Shown: piece after piece, positions 1 through 9,018 of the stretch
Position numbering within the stretch: the stretch's first letter is position 1
How the letters are laid out: each line of letters starts with the position of its first letter
From: Oleisolibacter albus
Lineage (GTDB): Bacteria > Pseudomonadota > Alphaproteobacteria > Azospirillales > Azospirillaceae
Reading direction: 5' to 3'
Assembly: GCF_003336875.1 (NCBI RefSeq)
Contig: NZ_QGNJ01000011.1
Location: forward strand, 62,001-126,000
Length of the DNA: 64,000 nucleotides
The notes under the pieces: model-generated
What the model was told of the DNA's origin: nothing
Databases searched by the model: none
What the model saw: only the letters and a program-made list of their open reading frames with translations
Made by a program: the position numbers and the translations under genes

Positions 1-2247
1 TCCAAAGCCATCATGATCATGGGCGGCAACCCCGCCGAGGCGCACCCGGTGTCGCTGCAGCATGTGCTGCGCGGCAAGGAGGTGAACCGCGCCCAGATGA
101 TCGTGGTGGACCCGCGCTTCACCCGCACGGCGGCGCACGCCACCGAATATGTGCGGCTGCGCCCCGGCTCCGACATTCCCCTGATCTGGGGCATGCTCTG
201 GCACATCTTCGAGAATGGCTGGGAAGACAAGGAATATATCCGCCAGCGCGTTTACGGCATGGACGAGATCCGCAAGGAAGTCGGCAAATGGGCGCCGGCC
301 GAGGTGGAGCGGGTCACGGGCGTGCCGGGTGAGCAGGTCCGGCGCATCGCCGAGATCATGGCCAAGAACAAGCCCAGCACCCTGATCTGGTGCATGGGCA
401 TCACCCAGCACACCGTGGGCACGGCCAATGTCCGCGCCCTGTCGATCCTGCAGCTGGCGCTGGGCAATATCGGCGTGGCCGGCGGCGGCGCCAACATCTT
501 CCGCGGCCACACCAACGTGCAGGGCGCCACCGACCTGGGCCTGGATGTCACCACGCTGCCCGCCTATTACGGGCTGGCGGAAGGGGCCTGGAAGCACTTC
601 GCCCGCGCCTGGGAGGTTGATTACGAGTATCTGCTGAACCGCTTCGGCAAGGCGGACATGCCGCGCGATGCCAAGAAGAAGCTGATGGAGGCCAAGGGCA
701 TCCCGACGACCCGCTGGTTCGACGGCGTGCTGAACGAGGCCAAGGACGTGGACCAGCCGGACCTGATCCGCGGCATGGTCGTCTTCGGCCATGGCGGCAA
801 CACCGTCACCCGCATGCCCGAGGTCAAGACCGGCATCGAGAAGCTGGAGCTGCTGGTCGTGGCCGACCCGCACCCCACCACCTTCGCCGCCCTGTCCGAC
901 CGCAGGGACGGCACCTATCTGCTGCCGATCTGCACCAATTTCGAGACGGCCGGGTCCCGCACCGCCTCCAACCGCTCGCTGCAATGGGGCGAGCAGGTGG
1001 TGAAGCCGATCTTCGAGTCCAAGGACGATTACGAGGTCCTGTACCTGCTGTCGCGCAGGCTGGGCTTCGCCGACCAGATGTTCAAGAACATCAAGGTCGA
1101 CGGCGTGCATCCCGAGCCCGAGGACATCCTGCGGGAGATCAACCGCTCCTGCTGGTCGATCGGCTATACCGGCCAGTCGCCGGAACGCCTGAAGCTGCAC
1201 ATGAAGCATCAGGCCGATTTCGACAAGATAACCCTGCTGGGCCGCGAGGGTTCCCCGGTGGCCGGGGACTATTACGGCCTGCCCTGGCCGTGCTGGGGCA
1301 CGCCGGAGCTGAAGCACCCCGGGACCCATGTGCTCTATGACACCTCCAAGCATGTCATGAAGGGCGGCGGCGCCTTCCGCGCCCGCTTCGGCGTGGAGCG
1401 CAACGGCGAGAGCCTGCTGGCCGACGGCAGCTATTCCGCCGGCTCCGAGATCGAGGACGGCTATCCCGAATTCACCTACGGCATGCTGAAGAAGCTGGGT
1501 TGGGACAGCGACCTGACGGCCGAGGAGCTGGCCGTGATCCAGCGCGTCGGCGGCGCCAGCCCCGATGGCGTGTCCTGGACCACCGACCTGTCCGGCGGCA
1601 TCCAGCGCGTGGCGCTGCTGCATGGCTGCTCGCCCATGGGCAACGCCAAGGCCCGCGCCGTGGCCTGGAACCTGCCCGACCCGATCCCGGTCCACCGCGA
1701 GCCGATCTACACCAGCCGCCCGGATCTGGTGGCCCAGTATCCGACCCGCGACGACAGCCGCGATTTCCGCGTGCTGAACATCGGCCGCACCGTGCAGACC
1801 AAGGCGGTGGAGCAGAAGCTGGCGGACAAGTTCCCCATCCTGCTGACCTCCGGCCGTCTGGTCGAATATGAGGGCGGCGGCGAGGAGACCCGGTCCAACA
1901 AGTGGCTGGCCGAGCTGCAGCAGGACATGTTCGTCGAGGTCAATGTGGACGATGCCCGGCGCCTGGGCGTCCGCGACGGCGGCATGGTCTGGGTCTATGG
2001 GCCGGAGAACGGCGCCAAGGCCCGGATGAAGGCCCTTGTCACCGCGCGCGTGGGCAAGGGCGTGGCCTTCATGCCCTTCCACTTCGCCGGCTTCTGGCAG
2101 GGGGCCGACCAGCGCGGCAACTACCCCAAGGGCACCGATCCGATCGTGCTGGGTGAGAGCGTGAACACGCTGACCACCTATGGCTACGATCCCGCCACCT
2201 TCATGCAGGAAACCAAGGTCACGCTGTGCCGCATCGAGGCGGCGTAA
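1..2247 (+). CDS. fdhA: Formate dehydrogenase, catalytic molybdopterin subunit (5' end missing)
   Basis: This is the C-terminal part of the bis-MGD subunit that oxidises formate to CO2 and hands electrons to the iron-sulfur subunit encoded next. The frame is open to base 1, so the start, any Tat signal, the N-terminal 4Fe-4S motif and the active-site Cys or Sec lie outside the window. The segment GGNPAEAHPVS close to the edge is typical of the FDH alpha fold. The last 150 residues form the molybdopterin dinucleotide-binding domain, with TSGRLVEYEGGGEETRSN beginning near base 1840. Gene order alpha-beta-gamma, a 198-residue beta subunit and a cytochrome b gamma subunit match FDH3-type membrane-bound enzymes. 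Mo or W as metal cannot be told from sequence, but the tungstate transporter nearby makes W possible. Confidence 0.93.
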   Translation, partial: SKAIMIMGGNPAEAHPVSLQHVLRGKEVNRAQMIVVDPRFTRTAAHATEYVRLRPGSDIPLIWGMLWHIFENGWEDKEYIRQRVYGMDEIRKEVGKWAPAEVERVTGVPGEQVRRIAEIMAKNKPSTLIWCMGITQHTVGTANVRALSILQLALGNIGVAGGGANIFRGHTNVQGATDLGLDVTTLPAYYGLAEGAWKHFARAWEVDYEYLLNRFGKADMPRDAKKKLMEAKGIPTTRWFDGVLNEAKDVDQPDLIRGMVVFGHGGNTVTRMPEVKTGIEKLELLVVADPHPTTFAALSDRRDGTYLLPICTNFETAGSRTASNRSLQWGEQVVKPIFESKDDYEVLYLLSRRLGFADQMFKNIKVDGVHPEPEDILREINRSCWSIGYTGQSPERLKLHMKHQADFDKITLLGREGSPVAGDYYGLPWPCWGTPELKHPGTHVLYDTSKHVMKGGGAFRARFGVERNGESLLADGSYSAGSEIEDGYPEFTYGMLKKLGWDSDLTAEELAVIQRVGGASPDGVSWTTDLSGGIQRVALLHGCSPMGNAKARAVAWNLPDPIPVHREPIYTSRPDLVAQYPTRDDSRDFRVLNIGRTVQTKAVEQKLADKFPILLTSGRLVEYEGGGEETRSNKWLAELQQDMFVEVNVDDARRLGVRDGGMVWVYGPENGAKARMKALVTARVGKGVAFMPFHFAGFWQGADQRGNYPKGTDPIVLGESVNTLTTYGYDPATFMQETKVTLCRIEAA

Positions 2248-2262
2248 GCGGAGGGACGAACA

Positions 2263-2859
2263 ATGGCACGGATGAAATTCCTCTGCGACTCCGAGCGCTG
2301 CATCGAGTGCAACGCCTGCGTCACCGCCTGCAAGAACGAGCATGAGGTGCCGTGGGGCATCAACCGCCGGCGCGTCGTCACCATCAATGACGGCACGCCC
2401 GGCGAGCGCTCCATCTCCATGGCCTGCATGCACTGCACGGACGCGCCCTGCGCCGCCGTCTGCCCGGTGGATTGCTTCTACACCACGGCCGACGGGGTGG
2501 TGCTGCACAGCAAGGATCTGTGCATCGGCTGCGGCTACTGCTTCTATGCCTGCCCGTTCGGGGCGCCGCAGTATCCGCAGCTCGGCAATTTCGGCAGCCG
2601 CGGCAAGATGGACAAATGCACCTTCTGCTCCGGCGGGCCGGAGGACGATGTCACCCCGGCGGAGTATGAGAAGTACGGTGCCAACCGCCTGGCCGAGGGC
2701 AAGCTGCCGCTCTGCGCCGAGATGTGCTCCACCAAGGCCCTGCTGGCCGGCGACGGCGACATCATCGCCTCCATCTACAAGGAGCGCGTGGTGACCCGCG
2801 GCTATGGCACCGGCGCCTGGGGCTGGTCCGTGGCCTACAAGGATGCAAGCGCGGCCTGA
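2263..2859 (+). CDS. fdhB: Formate dehydrogenase iron-sulfur (beta) subunit
   Basis: A 198-residue electron-transfer subunit that relays electrons from the catalytic subunit to the cytochrome b subunit. Four cysteine clusters are visible and should bind four 4Fe-4S centres: CIECNACVTAC near residue 12, CMHCTDAPCAAVC near 50, CIGCGYCFYAC near 87, and the split set CTFC near 125 with CAEMC near 150. It starts 15 bases after fdhA with a strong GGAGGGAC ribosome site, so it is translated in the same operon. The short length and lack of a C-terminal membrane anchor fit the FDH3 beta type rather than FdnH/FdoH, which are about 290 residues with an anchor helix. Confidence 0.93.
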   Translation: MARMKFLCDSERCIECNACVTACKNEHEVPWGINRRRVVTINDGTPGERSISMACMHCTDAPCAAVCPVDCFYTTADGVVLHSKDLCIGCGYCFYACPFGAPQYPQLGNFGSRGKMDKCTFCSGGPEDDVTPAEYEKYGANRLAEGKLPLCAEMCSTKALLAGDGDIIASIYKERVVTRGYGTGAWGWSVAYKDASAA

Positions 2860-2866
2860 GGCAGCG

Positions 2867-2896
2867 CCGCCCCTTTCCCCCCGGGGACAGGGGCGG
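2867..2896 (+). other. Intercistronic stem-loop between fdhB and fdhC
   Basis: The arms CCGCCCCT and AGGGGCGG (8 bp, 14-base loop) lie just after the fdhB stop and before the fdhC ribosome site GGAGGA. There is no T-run, so it looks like an mRNA processing or partial attenuation element, not a full terminator. Only the pairing is observed; the role is inferred. Confidence 0.35.
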
Positions 2897-2910
2897 GATG
2901 GAGGATACCC

Positions 2911-3984
2911 ATGATCACCAAGCTCACCCGCCTCACGGTTACCCGCCTGGCCGCCGGACTTCTGGCCTTGCCGCTGCTGGCGTCAGCACCAGCCCTGGCC
3001 CAGACCGGGACGGCGGCAACCGCGGCGGCAGCCGCCGCGCCGTCCGCCGCACCCGTGCTGGGGCAGACCCCCACCGGCCAGCAGCCGCAGAGCATCTCCG
3101 AACAGGAGGTGCAGCTGTTCCAGCAGCTGAAGGGCGACGTGGCCGGCCGCGTCAGCATCCCCGACAAGAAGGCCGCCCTGCTGATCCAGCCGGAAGGCAA
3201 GGCATGGCGCGACTTCCGCCGTGAGGACATGCCGGTTATCGGCGGCGTCATCATCCTGGGCATGCTGGTCGTGCTGATGGGCTTTTTCGCCATCCGCGGC
3301 CGCATCCGCATGGAGCAGGGGCAGGCCGGGGAGACCATCAGCCGCTTCAACGGTTTCGAGCGCTTCGCCCACTGGCTGAGCGCCAGCTGCTTCATCATCC
3401 TGGGCCTGTCCGGCCTGAACATCGCCTTCGGCCGCACGCTGCTGCTGCCGCTGGTGGGGCCGGAGACCTTCACCGCCCTGTCCGCGGCCGGCAAGTTCGC
3501 GCACAATTACCTGTCCTTCCCCTTCACCCTGGGCGTCATCCTGATGTTCGTCCTGTGGGTCAAGGACAATATTCCCGACAGGGGGGATATCGACTGGCTG
3601 AAGCAGGGCGGCGGTCTGGTCGGCAAGGGCCATCCCCATGCCCACCGCTTCAATGCCGGCCAGAAGGGCATCTTCTGGAGCGTGGTGCTGGGCGGGGCGC
3701 TGCTGTCCGTCACCGGCTATACGCTGATGTTCCCCTTCTGGTTCACCGGCATGGACGGGATGCATCTGGTCCAGATCGTCCACGCCGTGGTGGCGGTCGG
3801 GCTGATCGCCATCGTGCTGGCCCACATCTATATCGGCTCCGTCGGCATGGAGGGGGCGTTCGCCGCCATGGGGTCGGGCGAGGTCGATCTCAACTGGGCC
3901 CGCGCCCACCATGATCTGTGGGTGCAGGACATGCTGGGGCCGCGCAACGATCCGCCGAAGCCGCATCCCGTGGCCGCCGAATAG
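2911..3984 (+). CDS. fdhC: Formate dehydrogenase cytochrome b (gamma) subunit
   Basis: A 357-residue inner-membrane dihaem cytochrome b that takes electrons from FdhB to the quinone pool. It begins with a signal peptide (residues 1-30, ending ALAQ), followed by an Ala/Pro-rich stretch to about 65. An extra membrane helix (about 110-130) comes before the four-helix cytochrome b core (about 145-340). Likely haem-ligand histidines are seen in FERFAHWLSA, KFAHNYLSF and IVHAVVAVGLIAIVLAHIYIG is split over the last helix with two His. It is the last gene before a strong terminator at 4012. The periplasmic Ala-rich extension is common in this subfamily. The start ATG has a GGAGGA site 6 bases upstream. 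Confidence 0.92.
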   Translation: MITKLTRLTVTRLAAGLLALPLLASAPALAQTGTAATAAAAAAPSAAPVLGQTPTGQQPQSISEQEVQLFQQLKGDVAGRVSIPDKKAALLIQPEGKAWRDFRREDMPVIGGVIILGMLVVLMGFFAIRGRIRMEQGQAGETISRFNGFERFAHWLSASCFIILGLSGLNIAFGRTLLLPLVGPETFTALSAAGKFAHNYLSFPFTLGVILMFVLWVKDNIPDRGDIDWLKQGGGLVGKGHPHAHRFNAGQKGIFWSVVLGGALLSVTGYTLMFPFWFTGMDGMHLVQIVHAVVAVGLIAIVLAHIYIGSVGMEGAFAAMGSGEVDLNWARAHHDLWVQDMLGPRNDPPKPHPVAAE

Positions 3985-4011
3985 GCCGCAGCCAGCGGTG
4001 GGGTCCGCCAG

Positions 4012-4041
4012 ACGGGCGCCGGGGGAGACCCCGGCGCCCGT
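4012..4041 (+). terminator. Rho-independent-type terminator after the fdh operon
   Basis: A perfect 13-bp stem, ACGGGCGCCGGGG paired with its complement across a GAGA loop, followed by TTTCGCT. It lies 28 bases after the fdhC stop and separates the fdhABC run from the hydrolase and mobB genes. Confidence 0.8.
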
Positions 4042-4143
4042 TTCGCTGGGGGGGGGCGGATGATCGGGTGCCGCAATCGGGTATTTACGGACCTCCGAAA
4101 AAAAAGTGCATCGTCGGCCGGTCTTCACCTCAGGGTCGTGATC

Positions 4144-5094
4144 ATGCTCCGGCGTCCATTGGTGCTTCTGCTTCTGCTGGTCGGTTGTCTGTTTCATCCG
4201 GTGCAAGCCGCGGAGGTGCAGCTGTCGACGCCCACGGGTGCGCTGTTCGGGACGCTGCTGACCACGCCGGGTGATGGTCCCATGGATGTGGTCATCCTGC
4301 ATGCGGGGTCCGGTCCGACCGACCGGGATGGCAACAATCCCAAGATGCGCAACGACAGTCTGAAGCTGCTGGCCGAGGGGCTGGCCCAGGCGGGCTGGGG
4401 CAGCCTGCGCATGGACAAGCGGGCCATTGCCGCCTCGGCGGCCGCCGGCGCGGTGGAGCAGGACCTGCGCTTCGATACCTATGTCGACGATCTGGTGGCC
4501 TGGACCGGGTGGCTGCGGCAGCAGCCGCGTGTCCGCCGCATCGTGCTGCTGGGGCACAGCGAAGGCGCCCTGATCGCCACGGCCGCCGCTGGCAGGGTGC
4601 CGCTCGCCGGTCTGGTTCTGCTGAACGGGGCCGGGCATAAGGCGGGCGATGTGATCCGCGCGCAGTTGGCCGCCGCGCCGATGCCCCCGGACCTGCGGGC
4701 GCAGGCGGACAGCATCCTGACCAGCCTGGAACAGGGGAAGACGGTGGCCGAGGTGCCGCCGCCGCTGGCCATGCTCTACCGGCCCAGCGTGCAGCCCTAT
4801 ATGATCAGCTGGTTGCGCCATGATCCGGCCGCCCTGCTGGCGGATCTGCGCCTGCCGGTGCTGATCGTCGGCGGCAGCACCGACCTGCTGGTGGGGGCTG
4901 CGGACTTCCGCGCCCTGGCCGCCGCCCGTCCCGATGCCACGGCGGTGATGCTGGACGGCATGAACCATGTGCTGAAGACGGCACCCGCCGACCGCGCCGC
5001 CAACATCGCCGCCTATGGTGATCCGTCGCGGCCCCTGCATCCCGGCCTGATGCCGGTCCTCACCGGCTTCCTGGAAAAACTGCCGCCTGTTTGA
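4144..5094 (+). CDS. Alpha/beta-fold hydrolase, exported
   Basis: A 316-residue predicted serine hydrolase. The ATG at 4144 is preferred over an in-frame one at 4060 because it opens directly on a signal sequence (RRPLVLLLLLVGCLFHPVQA). LVGC could be a lipobox, or VQA could be a signal peptidase I site. The nucleophile elbow is GHSEG near residue 140 and the terminal catalytic histidine is probably in GMNHVLK near 280. An early HAGSGPTDRDGNN loop is typical of the DUF-like hydrolases related to acyl-peptide esterases. The substrate is unknown. It overlaps no FDH gene but lies between the fdh terminator and mobB, so a link to formate metabolism is only positional. Confidence 0.8.
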   Translation: MLRRPLVLLLLLVGCLFHPVQAAEVQLSTPTGALFGTLLTTPGDGPMDVVILHAGSGPTDRDGNNPKMRNDSLKLLAEGLAQAGWGSLRMDKRAIAASAAAGAVEQDLRFDTYVDDLVAWTGWLRQQPRVRRIVLLGHSEGALIATAAAGRVPLAGLVLLNGAGHKAGDVIRAQLAAAPMPPDLRAQADSILTSLEQGKTVAEVPPPLAMLYRPSVQPYMISWLRHDPAALLADLRLPVLIVGGSTDLLVGAADFRALAAARPDATAVMLDGMNHVLKTAPADRAANIAAYGDPSRPLHPGLMPVLTGFLEKLPPV

Positions 5095-5159
5095 GCGCCC
5101 GCATGGTGCGGGCGGGGACTTCCGGGCTAGACTGGGCGGACCATGACCCAGATCGCATC

Positions 5160-5729
5160 ATGACCCAGATACACCGACTCTTCGGTCTGGCCGGCTGGAG
5201 CGGCAGCGGCAAGACCACGCTGATGGCGAAGCTGATCCCGGCCATCCTGGCCCACGGCTTCACCCTGTCCACCCTGAAACATGCGCACCATGCTTTCGAT
5301 GTGGACCAGCCGGGCAAGGATTCCTATGTCCACCGCATGTCCGGGGCGACAGAGGTGCTGGTGTCCTCCGCCAACCGTTGGGCGCTGATGCATGAGAACC
5401 GCGGCGCACCCGAGCCGACCCTGGCCGAGCTGGTGGCCAAGCTGTCGCCGGTGGATCTGGTGCTGGTGGAAGGCTTCAAGCGCGACAGCCATCCCAAGCT
5501 GGAGATCTGGCGCGCCGCCAACGGCAAGCCGCTGCTGCACCCGGACGATCCCCATATCGTCGCCGTGGCCAGTGACGGCCCCATCCCCGGCTGTGCGCTG
5601 CCGGTGCTGGACCTCAACGATGTGGAGGCAATCGCCGACTTCATCCTGACCAACGTCGGGCTGACCAACGTCCGCCTGACCAAGTTTGGGCGGACCGACG
5701 CGGGGTCGGGAACGGGGGAGGCGGGCTGA
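5160..5729 (+). CDS. mobB: MobB, molybdopterin-guanine dinucleotide biosynthesis adapter
   Basis: A 189-residue P-loop GTPase that assists MobA in converting Mo-molybdopterin to the guanine dinucleotide cofactor used by formate dehydrogenase. The Walker A motif GWSGSGKTTL is at residues 10-19, and the family motif LKHAHHAFDVDQPGKDS follows. DLVLVEGFKRDSHPK is the conserved MobB signature. The ATG at 5160 is chosen because the P-loop starts only ten residues later, as in other MobB proteins. The stop codon overlaps the moeA ATG by one base (TGATG), so the two are translationally coupled. The C-terminus carries a short imperfect repeat (LTNVGLTNVRLT). Confidence 0.93.
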   Translation: MTQIHRLFGLAGWSGSGKTTLMAKLIPAILAHGFTLSTLKHAHHAFDVDQPGKDSYVHRMSGATEVLVSSANRWALMHENRGAPEPTLAELVAKLSPVDLVLVEGFKRDSHPKLEIWRAANGKPLLHPDDPHIVAVASDGPIPGCALPVLDLNDVEAIADFILTNVGLTNVRLTKFGRTDAGSGTGEAG

Positions 5730-6982
5730 TGGCCCAGCTCAGCGATGATTGCTTCGCCTTCGGCGGGCCGCTGCTGCCGCTGGACGAGGCGGTCGCCCTG
5801 ATCCGTGGCCGGTTGGGTCCGGTGGCGGCGGAAGAGCGGCTGCCGCTACGCCAGTGCCTGGACCGGGTGCTGGCCGAGGATCTGATCGCCCCGGTCGATG
5901 TGCCGCCCTTCGCCAATTCCGCCGTGGACGGCTATGCCGTGCGCTTCGCCGATCTGGCGGCGGCGGGGGAGACGGCGCTGCCGGTGGCGGCGCGGGTGGC
6001 GGCGGGACAGCGGCTGGACGGGCCGGCGCCGCCGGGCACAGCCGTGCGCATCTTCACCGGCGCGCCCATGCCGGACGGCTTCGATACGGTGATGATGCAG
6101 GAGGATGCGGTGCTGGACGGCGACCGCGTCATCCTGCGCCCCGGCCTGAAACGCGGCGCCAATGCCCGCGCGGCGGGCGAGGATGTGGCCCGCGGCAGCC
6201 TGGCGCTGCCGGCCGGCCGGCGCCTGCGCCCGCAGGAGATCGGGCTGGCGGCCAGCCTGGGGCTGACGGTGCTGCCCGTGCGCAGGCCCCTGCGCGTCGC
6301 CATCTTCTCCACCGGCGACGAGCTGGCCGAGCCGGGCGGGGAACGGCCGCCGCAGGCCATCTATGACAGCAACCGCTTCACCCTTGCCGCCCTGCTGGCC
6401 CGCATGGGCTGCCGCGTCACCGACCTGGGCATCCTGCGCGACAGCCGCGACGGCATCGCCGCCGCCCTGGCCGCCGCCGCCCCGGACCATGACCTGATCC
6501 TGACCAGCGGCGGCGTCTCCACCGGCGAGGAGGACCATGTCAAGGCGGCGGTCGAGGCCCAGGGCCGCCTGCATGTCTGGCGCGTCGGCATCAAGCCGGG
6601 CCGGCCGGTGGCGCTGGGGCAGGTGGGGGAGACGGCCTTCGCCGGGCTGCCCGGCAATCCGGTGGCGGTCATGGTCACCTTCCTCTGCCTGGTGCGCCCG
6701 CTGGTGCAGCGGCTGCAGGGGGCCGAACCGCTGGACCCGCCGCGGTTCCCGGTGCGGGCGGGTTTCGATTACAGGAAGAAGAAGGACCGGCGGGAATATG
6801 TGCGGGTGCAGCTGCACACGGCCGCGGACGGCACGCTGGAGGCCGTGAAATTCCCGCGTGAGGGCGCCGGCATCATGTCCAGCATGGTGGCCGCCGATGC
6901 GCTGGTGGAACTGCCGGAGGAGTGTACCCGCGTGGCGCCGGGGGATCCCCTGTGCTGCCTGCCGCTGGGGCTGCTGCTGTAG
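5729..6982 (+). CDS. moeA: MoeA, molybdopterin molybdotransferase
   Basis: A 417-residue cytosolic enzyme that inserts molybdate (or tungstate) into adenylylated molybdopterin. The N-terminal domain has the family signature PPFANSAVDGYAVR near residue 60. The central MoCF-binding fold has IFSTGDEL near 190, YDSNRF near 210 and TSGGVSTGEEDHVK near 255, then GLPGNPVAVMVTF near 305. The C-terminal beta-barrel domain (about 340-417) is present, so the protein is full length. It shares a one-base overlap with mobB. The coupling of mobB and moeA next to fdh genes supports a dedicated cofactor supply. Confidence 0.95.
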   Translation: MAQLSDDCFAFGGPLLPLDEAVALIRGRLGPVAAEERLPLRQCLDRVLAEDLIAPVDVPPFANSAVDGYAVRFADLAAAGETALPVAARVAAGQRLDGPAPPGTAVRIFTGAPMPDGFDTVMMQEDAVLDGDRVILRPGLKRGANARAAGEDVARGSLALPAGRRLRPQEIGLAASLGLTVLPVRRPLRVAIFSTGDELAEPGGERPPQAIYDSNRFTLAALLARMGCRVTDLGILRDSRDGIAAALAAAAPDHDLILTSGGVSTGEEDHVKAAVEAQGRLHVWRVGIKPGRPVALGQVGETAFAGLPGNPVAVMVTFLCLVRPLVQRLQGAEPLDPPRFPVRAGFDYRKKKDRREYVRVQLHTAADGTLEAVKFPREGAGIMSSMVAADALVELPEECTRVAPGDPLCCLPLGLLL

Positions 6983-7020
6983 CGGGGACCGGCCCGGCTT
7001 GCCGCCGCTTTCCCCTCACC

Positions 7021-7045
7021 CGGCCCCCGCCGACGGGCGGGGCCG
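7021..7045. terminator. Possible bidirectional terminator between moeA and the 40-residue ORF
   Basis: Arms CGGCCCC and GGGGCCG (7 bp) flank an imperfectly paired centre in the 76-base gap between two convergent genes. There is no T-run, so support is moderate. Confidence 0.35.
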
Positions 7046-7058
7046 TCAGGGGCGGGGG

Positions 7059-7181
7059 TTACAGCCGCACGCCCTGGGTGGCGAAGCCCTCCTCGGCGGG
7101 CTTCTGCACCTCGCCCAGGATCAGGGCGGCGCCGGCAGCCATGCCCAGCGCGACGACGATGGCGGTCAGGAAAGCCTTCAT
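7059..7181 (-). CDS. 40-residue single-pass membrane peptide
   Basis: A small gene too short for routine calling. It reads MKAFLTAIVVALGMAAGAAL, then ILGEVQKPAEEGFATQGVRL and stop. One hydrophobic helix spans residues 4-23 and the C-terminal half is polar, with an exposed FATQGVRL end. A GGGAG ribosome site lies about 8 bases before the ATG. It is the last gene of the minus-strand tup-fdhD-mobA run, about 150 bases after the mobA stop. I recall similar short peptides annotated as hypothetical in other alphaproteobacteria, but the function is unknown. Candidate roles are a small subunit or stabiliser of the membrane formate dehydrogenase. Confidence 0.6.
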   Translation of the reverse strand: MKAFLTAIVVALGMAAGAALILGEVQKPAEEGFATQGVRL

Positions 7182-7331
7182 GGCGGAACTCCCGGGGAAA
7201 GCAGGGCGGGGCGGTTGCGCCCGTTTGCCTGGATCATAGGGGGCGCCGCCGCCGGCGACAAGGCTGCACGAAAGGTTCGGTCCGCCGGTCGGTGACGCGA
7301 CGGAACGATCCGGCGCGCCCGGCCGCTGGTG

Positions 7332-8015
7332 TCAGAGCCGGGGATGGGCGGCCAGCAGCCGCTCGGCCTCGGCCAGATCCTCCGGCCGGTTGGCATTGAA
7401 GAAGGGATCGACCGGATCGGCGGGGAAATCGGCATAGGCCAGCCTGTAGCGGGCGGTCCAGCGGTCGATCTTGCGCAGATCCTCCTCCACCAGGGCGCGG
7501 CGCAGGTCGTGGCGCAGCGCCACCGGCCACAGGCCGACCACCGGATGGGCCTGCCAGTCGTCATTGCCGTCCTCGACCCCGCGGTTCGGGAAGGGGCCGG
7601 AGCGGGCGCAGGCTAGTTCGGCCCCGGCGCCGTCGCGGGCGCCGGCCAGATGGGCGGCCAGATCGCGGGGCAGGAAGGGGCAGTCGGTGGGGACGCTCAG
7701 CACGTCGGTGGCCTCGGGCGCCTGCGCCGCCGTCCAGTCCAGCGCCGCCAGGATGCCGGCCAGCGGGCCGGGATGGCCCGGCAGCCCGTCGGGCACCACC
7801 GGCAGGCCGCGCAGGGCCTCCAGCCCGGCGAAGCGGGCGGGATCGCCATTGGCGTTGAGGATCAGAAGCTCCACCTGCGGCCGCAGGCGGGCCACCACCC
7901 GCTCCAGGATGGAGCGGCCGCCGATCCGGTTCAGCCCCTTGTCACCGCCGCCCATGCGCCGGGCCAGCCCGCCGGCCAGCAGCACGCCCACCAGCCTGGT
8001 GCTGTCAGTCCTCAT
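7332..8015 (-). CDS. mobA: MobA, molybdenum cofactor guanylyltransferase
   Basis: A 227-residue nucleotidyltransferase that joins GMP from GTP to molybdopterin to give the MGD cofactor needed by FdhA. The N-terminal loop [17 protein letters not shown] (residues 10-27) is the GTP-binding signature, and DCPFLPRDL near residue 110 carries the metal-binding aspartate. A start at 8015 is preferred because it lies ten residues before the loop; upstream in-frame starts fall well inside fdhD. It overlaps the fdhD stop by 11 bases, indicating coupling. Length is slightly above the E. coli protein (194). Confidence 0.92.
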   Translation of the reverse strand: MRTDSTRLVGVLLAGGLARRMGGGDKGLNRIGGRSILERVVARLRPQVELLILNANGDPARFAGLEALRGLPVVPDGLPGHPGPLAGILAALDWTAAQAPEATDVLSVPTDCPFLPRDLAAHLAGARDGAGAELACARSGPFPNRGVEDGNDDWQAHPVVGLWPVALRHDLRRALVEEDLRKIDRWTARYRLAYADFPADPVDPFFNANRPEDLAEAERLLAAHPRL

Positions 8016-9018
8016 CGCGGCCTCCCTTGCGGCGGTGACGGGCGGACTCCTCCTCCGCATAGGCCGGGTCGGCATCGAAGACGATGCGCCCGGCCCCGGA
8101 CAGGGCGACGAAGCGCTTGCCACGGGCGCGGCCGATCAGGGTCAGCCCGGCCTGACGGGCCAGCTGCACCCCCCAGGCGGTGAAGCCGGAGCGGCTGACC
8201 AGGATGGGAATGCCCATCTGCACCGTCTTGATCACCATTTCCGAGGTCAGGCGGCCGGTGGTGTAGAAGATCTTGTCATCGGCCGGAACCCGGTGGCGAA
8301 ACATCCAGCCGGCGATCTTGTCCACGGCGTTGTGACGGCCGACATCCTCCATATAGGCCAGCGGCCGGTCCTCCTGCGCCAGCACGCAGCCATGGATGGC
8401 CCCGGCGGTGAGATAGAGGCTGGGGGCCGTGTTGATCTGATGCAGCAGGCTGTAGAGCCAGGAGGTGCGCAGGCGCGCGTCCGGCGCCAGCCGCACCGTC
8501 TCGAACTTCTCCATGACGTCGCCGAAGGCGGTACCCTGGGCGCAGCCGGAGGTGAGGGTCTTCTTCTTCAGCTTTTCCTCGAAGTCGGTGCGCCGTTCGG
8601 TGCGCACCACGACCACATCCAACTCCGGATCGACCTGCACCGCCGTGACCGTATCGTCCGGCCGCAGCATGTTCTGGTTCAGCAGATAGCCCAGGGCCAG
8701 ATCCTCGGGATGGTCGCCGATCGTCATCATGGTGACGATCTCCTGCCCGTTGAGATAGAGCGTCAGCGGCCGTTCCACGGTGACCGCCGCGTCCACCGCC
8801 GCCCCGGTCTGGTCGATGCCGCTGACGGTTTCGGTCAGGCGCGGATCATCCGGCGCGGGCCGGACGAGGAAAGCCGGCAGGCGGCCGCTGAAATCGGTCG
8901 GACAGGACACGGGCAGGCGCTTTCCCCAGGCGATGGTCACAGGGTCAGGGGAGGCCAAGCCGCCGCCGCTTGTCAACAGGGCAGGGGCGTCAGGCGCCGT
9001 TCCAGCGAACGCTGCCAT
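8005..9018 (-). CDS. fdhD: FdhD, formate dehydrogenase sulfurtransferase
   Basis: A 337-residue protein that transfers sulfur from a cysteine desulfurase to the Mo/W centre of formate dehydrogenase, which is required for activity. Conserved segments are [33 protein letters not shown], the active loop [13 protein letters not shown] near residue 175, [14 protein letters not shown] near 230 and TGRLTSEMV near 255. Only one cysteine is in the active loop, as in other alphaproteobacterial long forms, unlike the CxxC of E. coli. The N-terminal 60 residues are variable, so the exact start is uncertain; the one given overlaps the upstream regulator by 29 bases. Confidence 0.93.
   Translation of the reverse strand: MAAFAGTAPDAPALLTSGGGLASPDPVTIAWGKRLPVSCPTDFSGRLPAFLVRPAPDDPRLTETVSGIDQTGAAVDAAVTVERPLTLYLNGQEIVTMMTIGDHPEDLALGYLLNQNMLRPDDTVTAVQVDPELDVVVVRTERRTDFEEKLKKKTLTSGCAQGTAFGDVMEKFETVRLAPDARLRTSWLYSLLHQINTAPSLYLTAGAIHGCVLAQEDRPLAYMEDVGRHNAVDKIAGWMFRHRVPADDKIFYTTGRLTSEMVIKTVQMGIPILVSRSGFTAWGVQLARQAGLTLIGRARGKRFVALSGAGRIVFDADPAYAEEESARHRRKGGRDED

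Noticed and set aside
2983-5040. Long minus-strand open frame of 685 codons opposite fdhC and the hydrolase gene
   Set aside because: Its product is Gln/His/Arg-rich with no domain features; it is the antisense shadow of high-GC coding genes. The same applies to long frames at 24061-26553, 46644-48563, 52933-55203 (except its DUF1656 tail) and 61836-63668.
5640-5690. Possible repeat element in the 3' end of mobB
   Set aside because: Only a short TGACCAACGT-like duplication within the coding sequence; likely slippage with no wider meaning.
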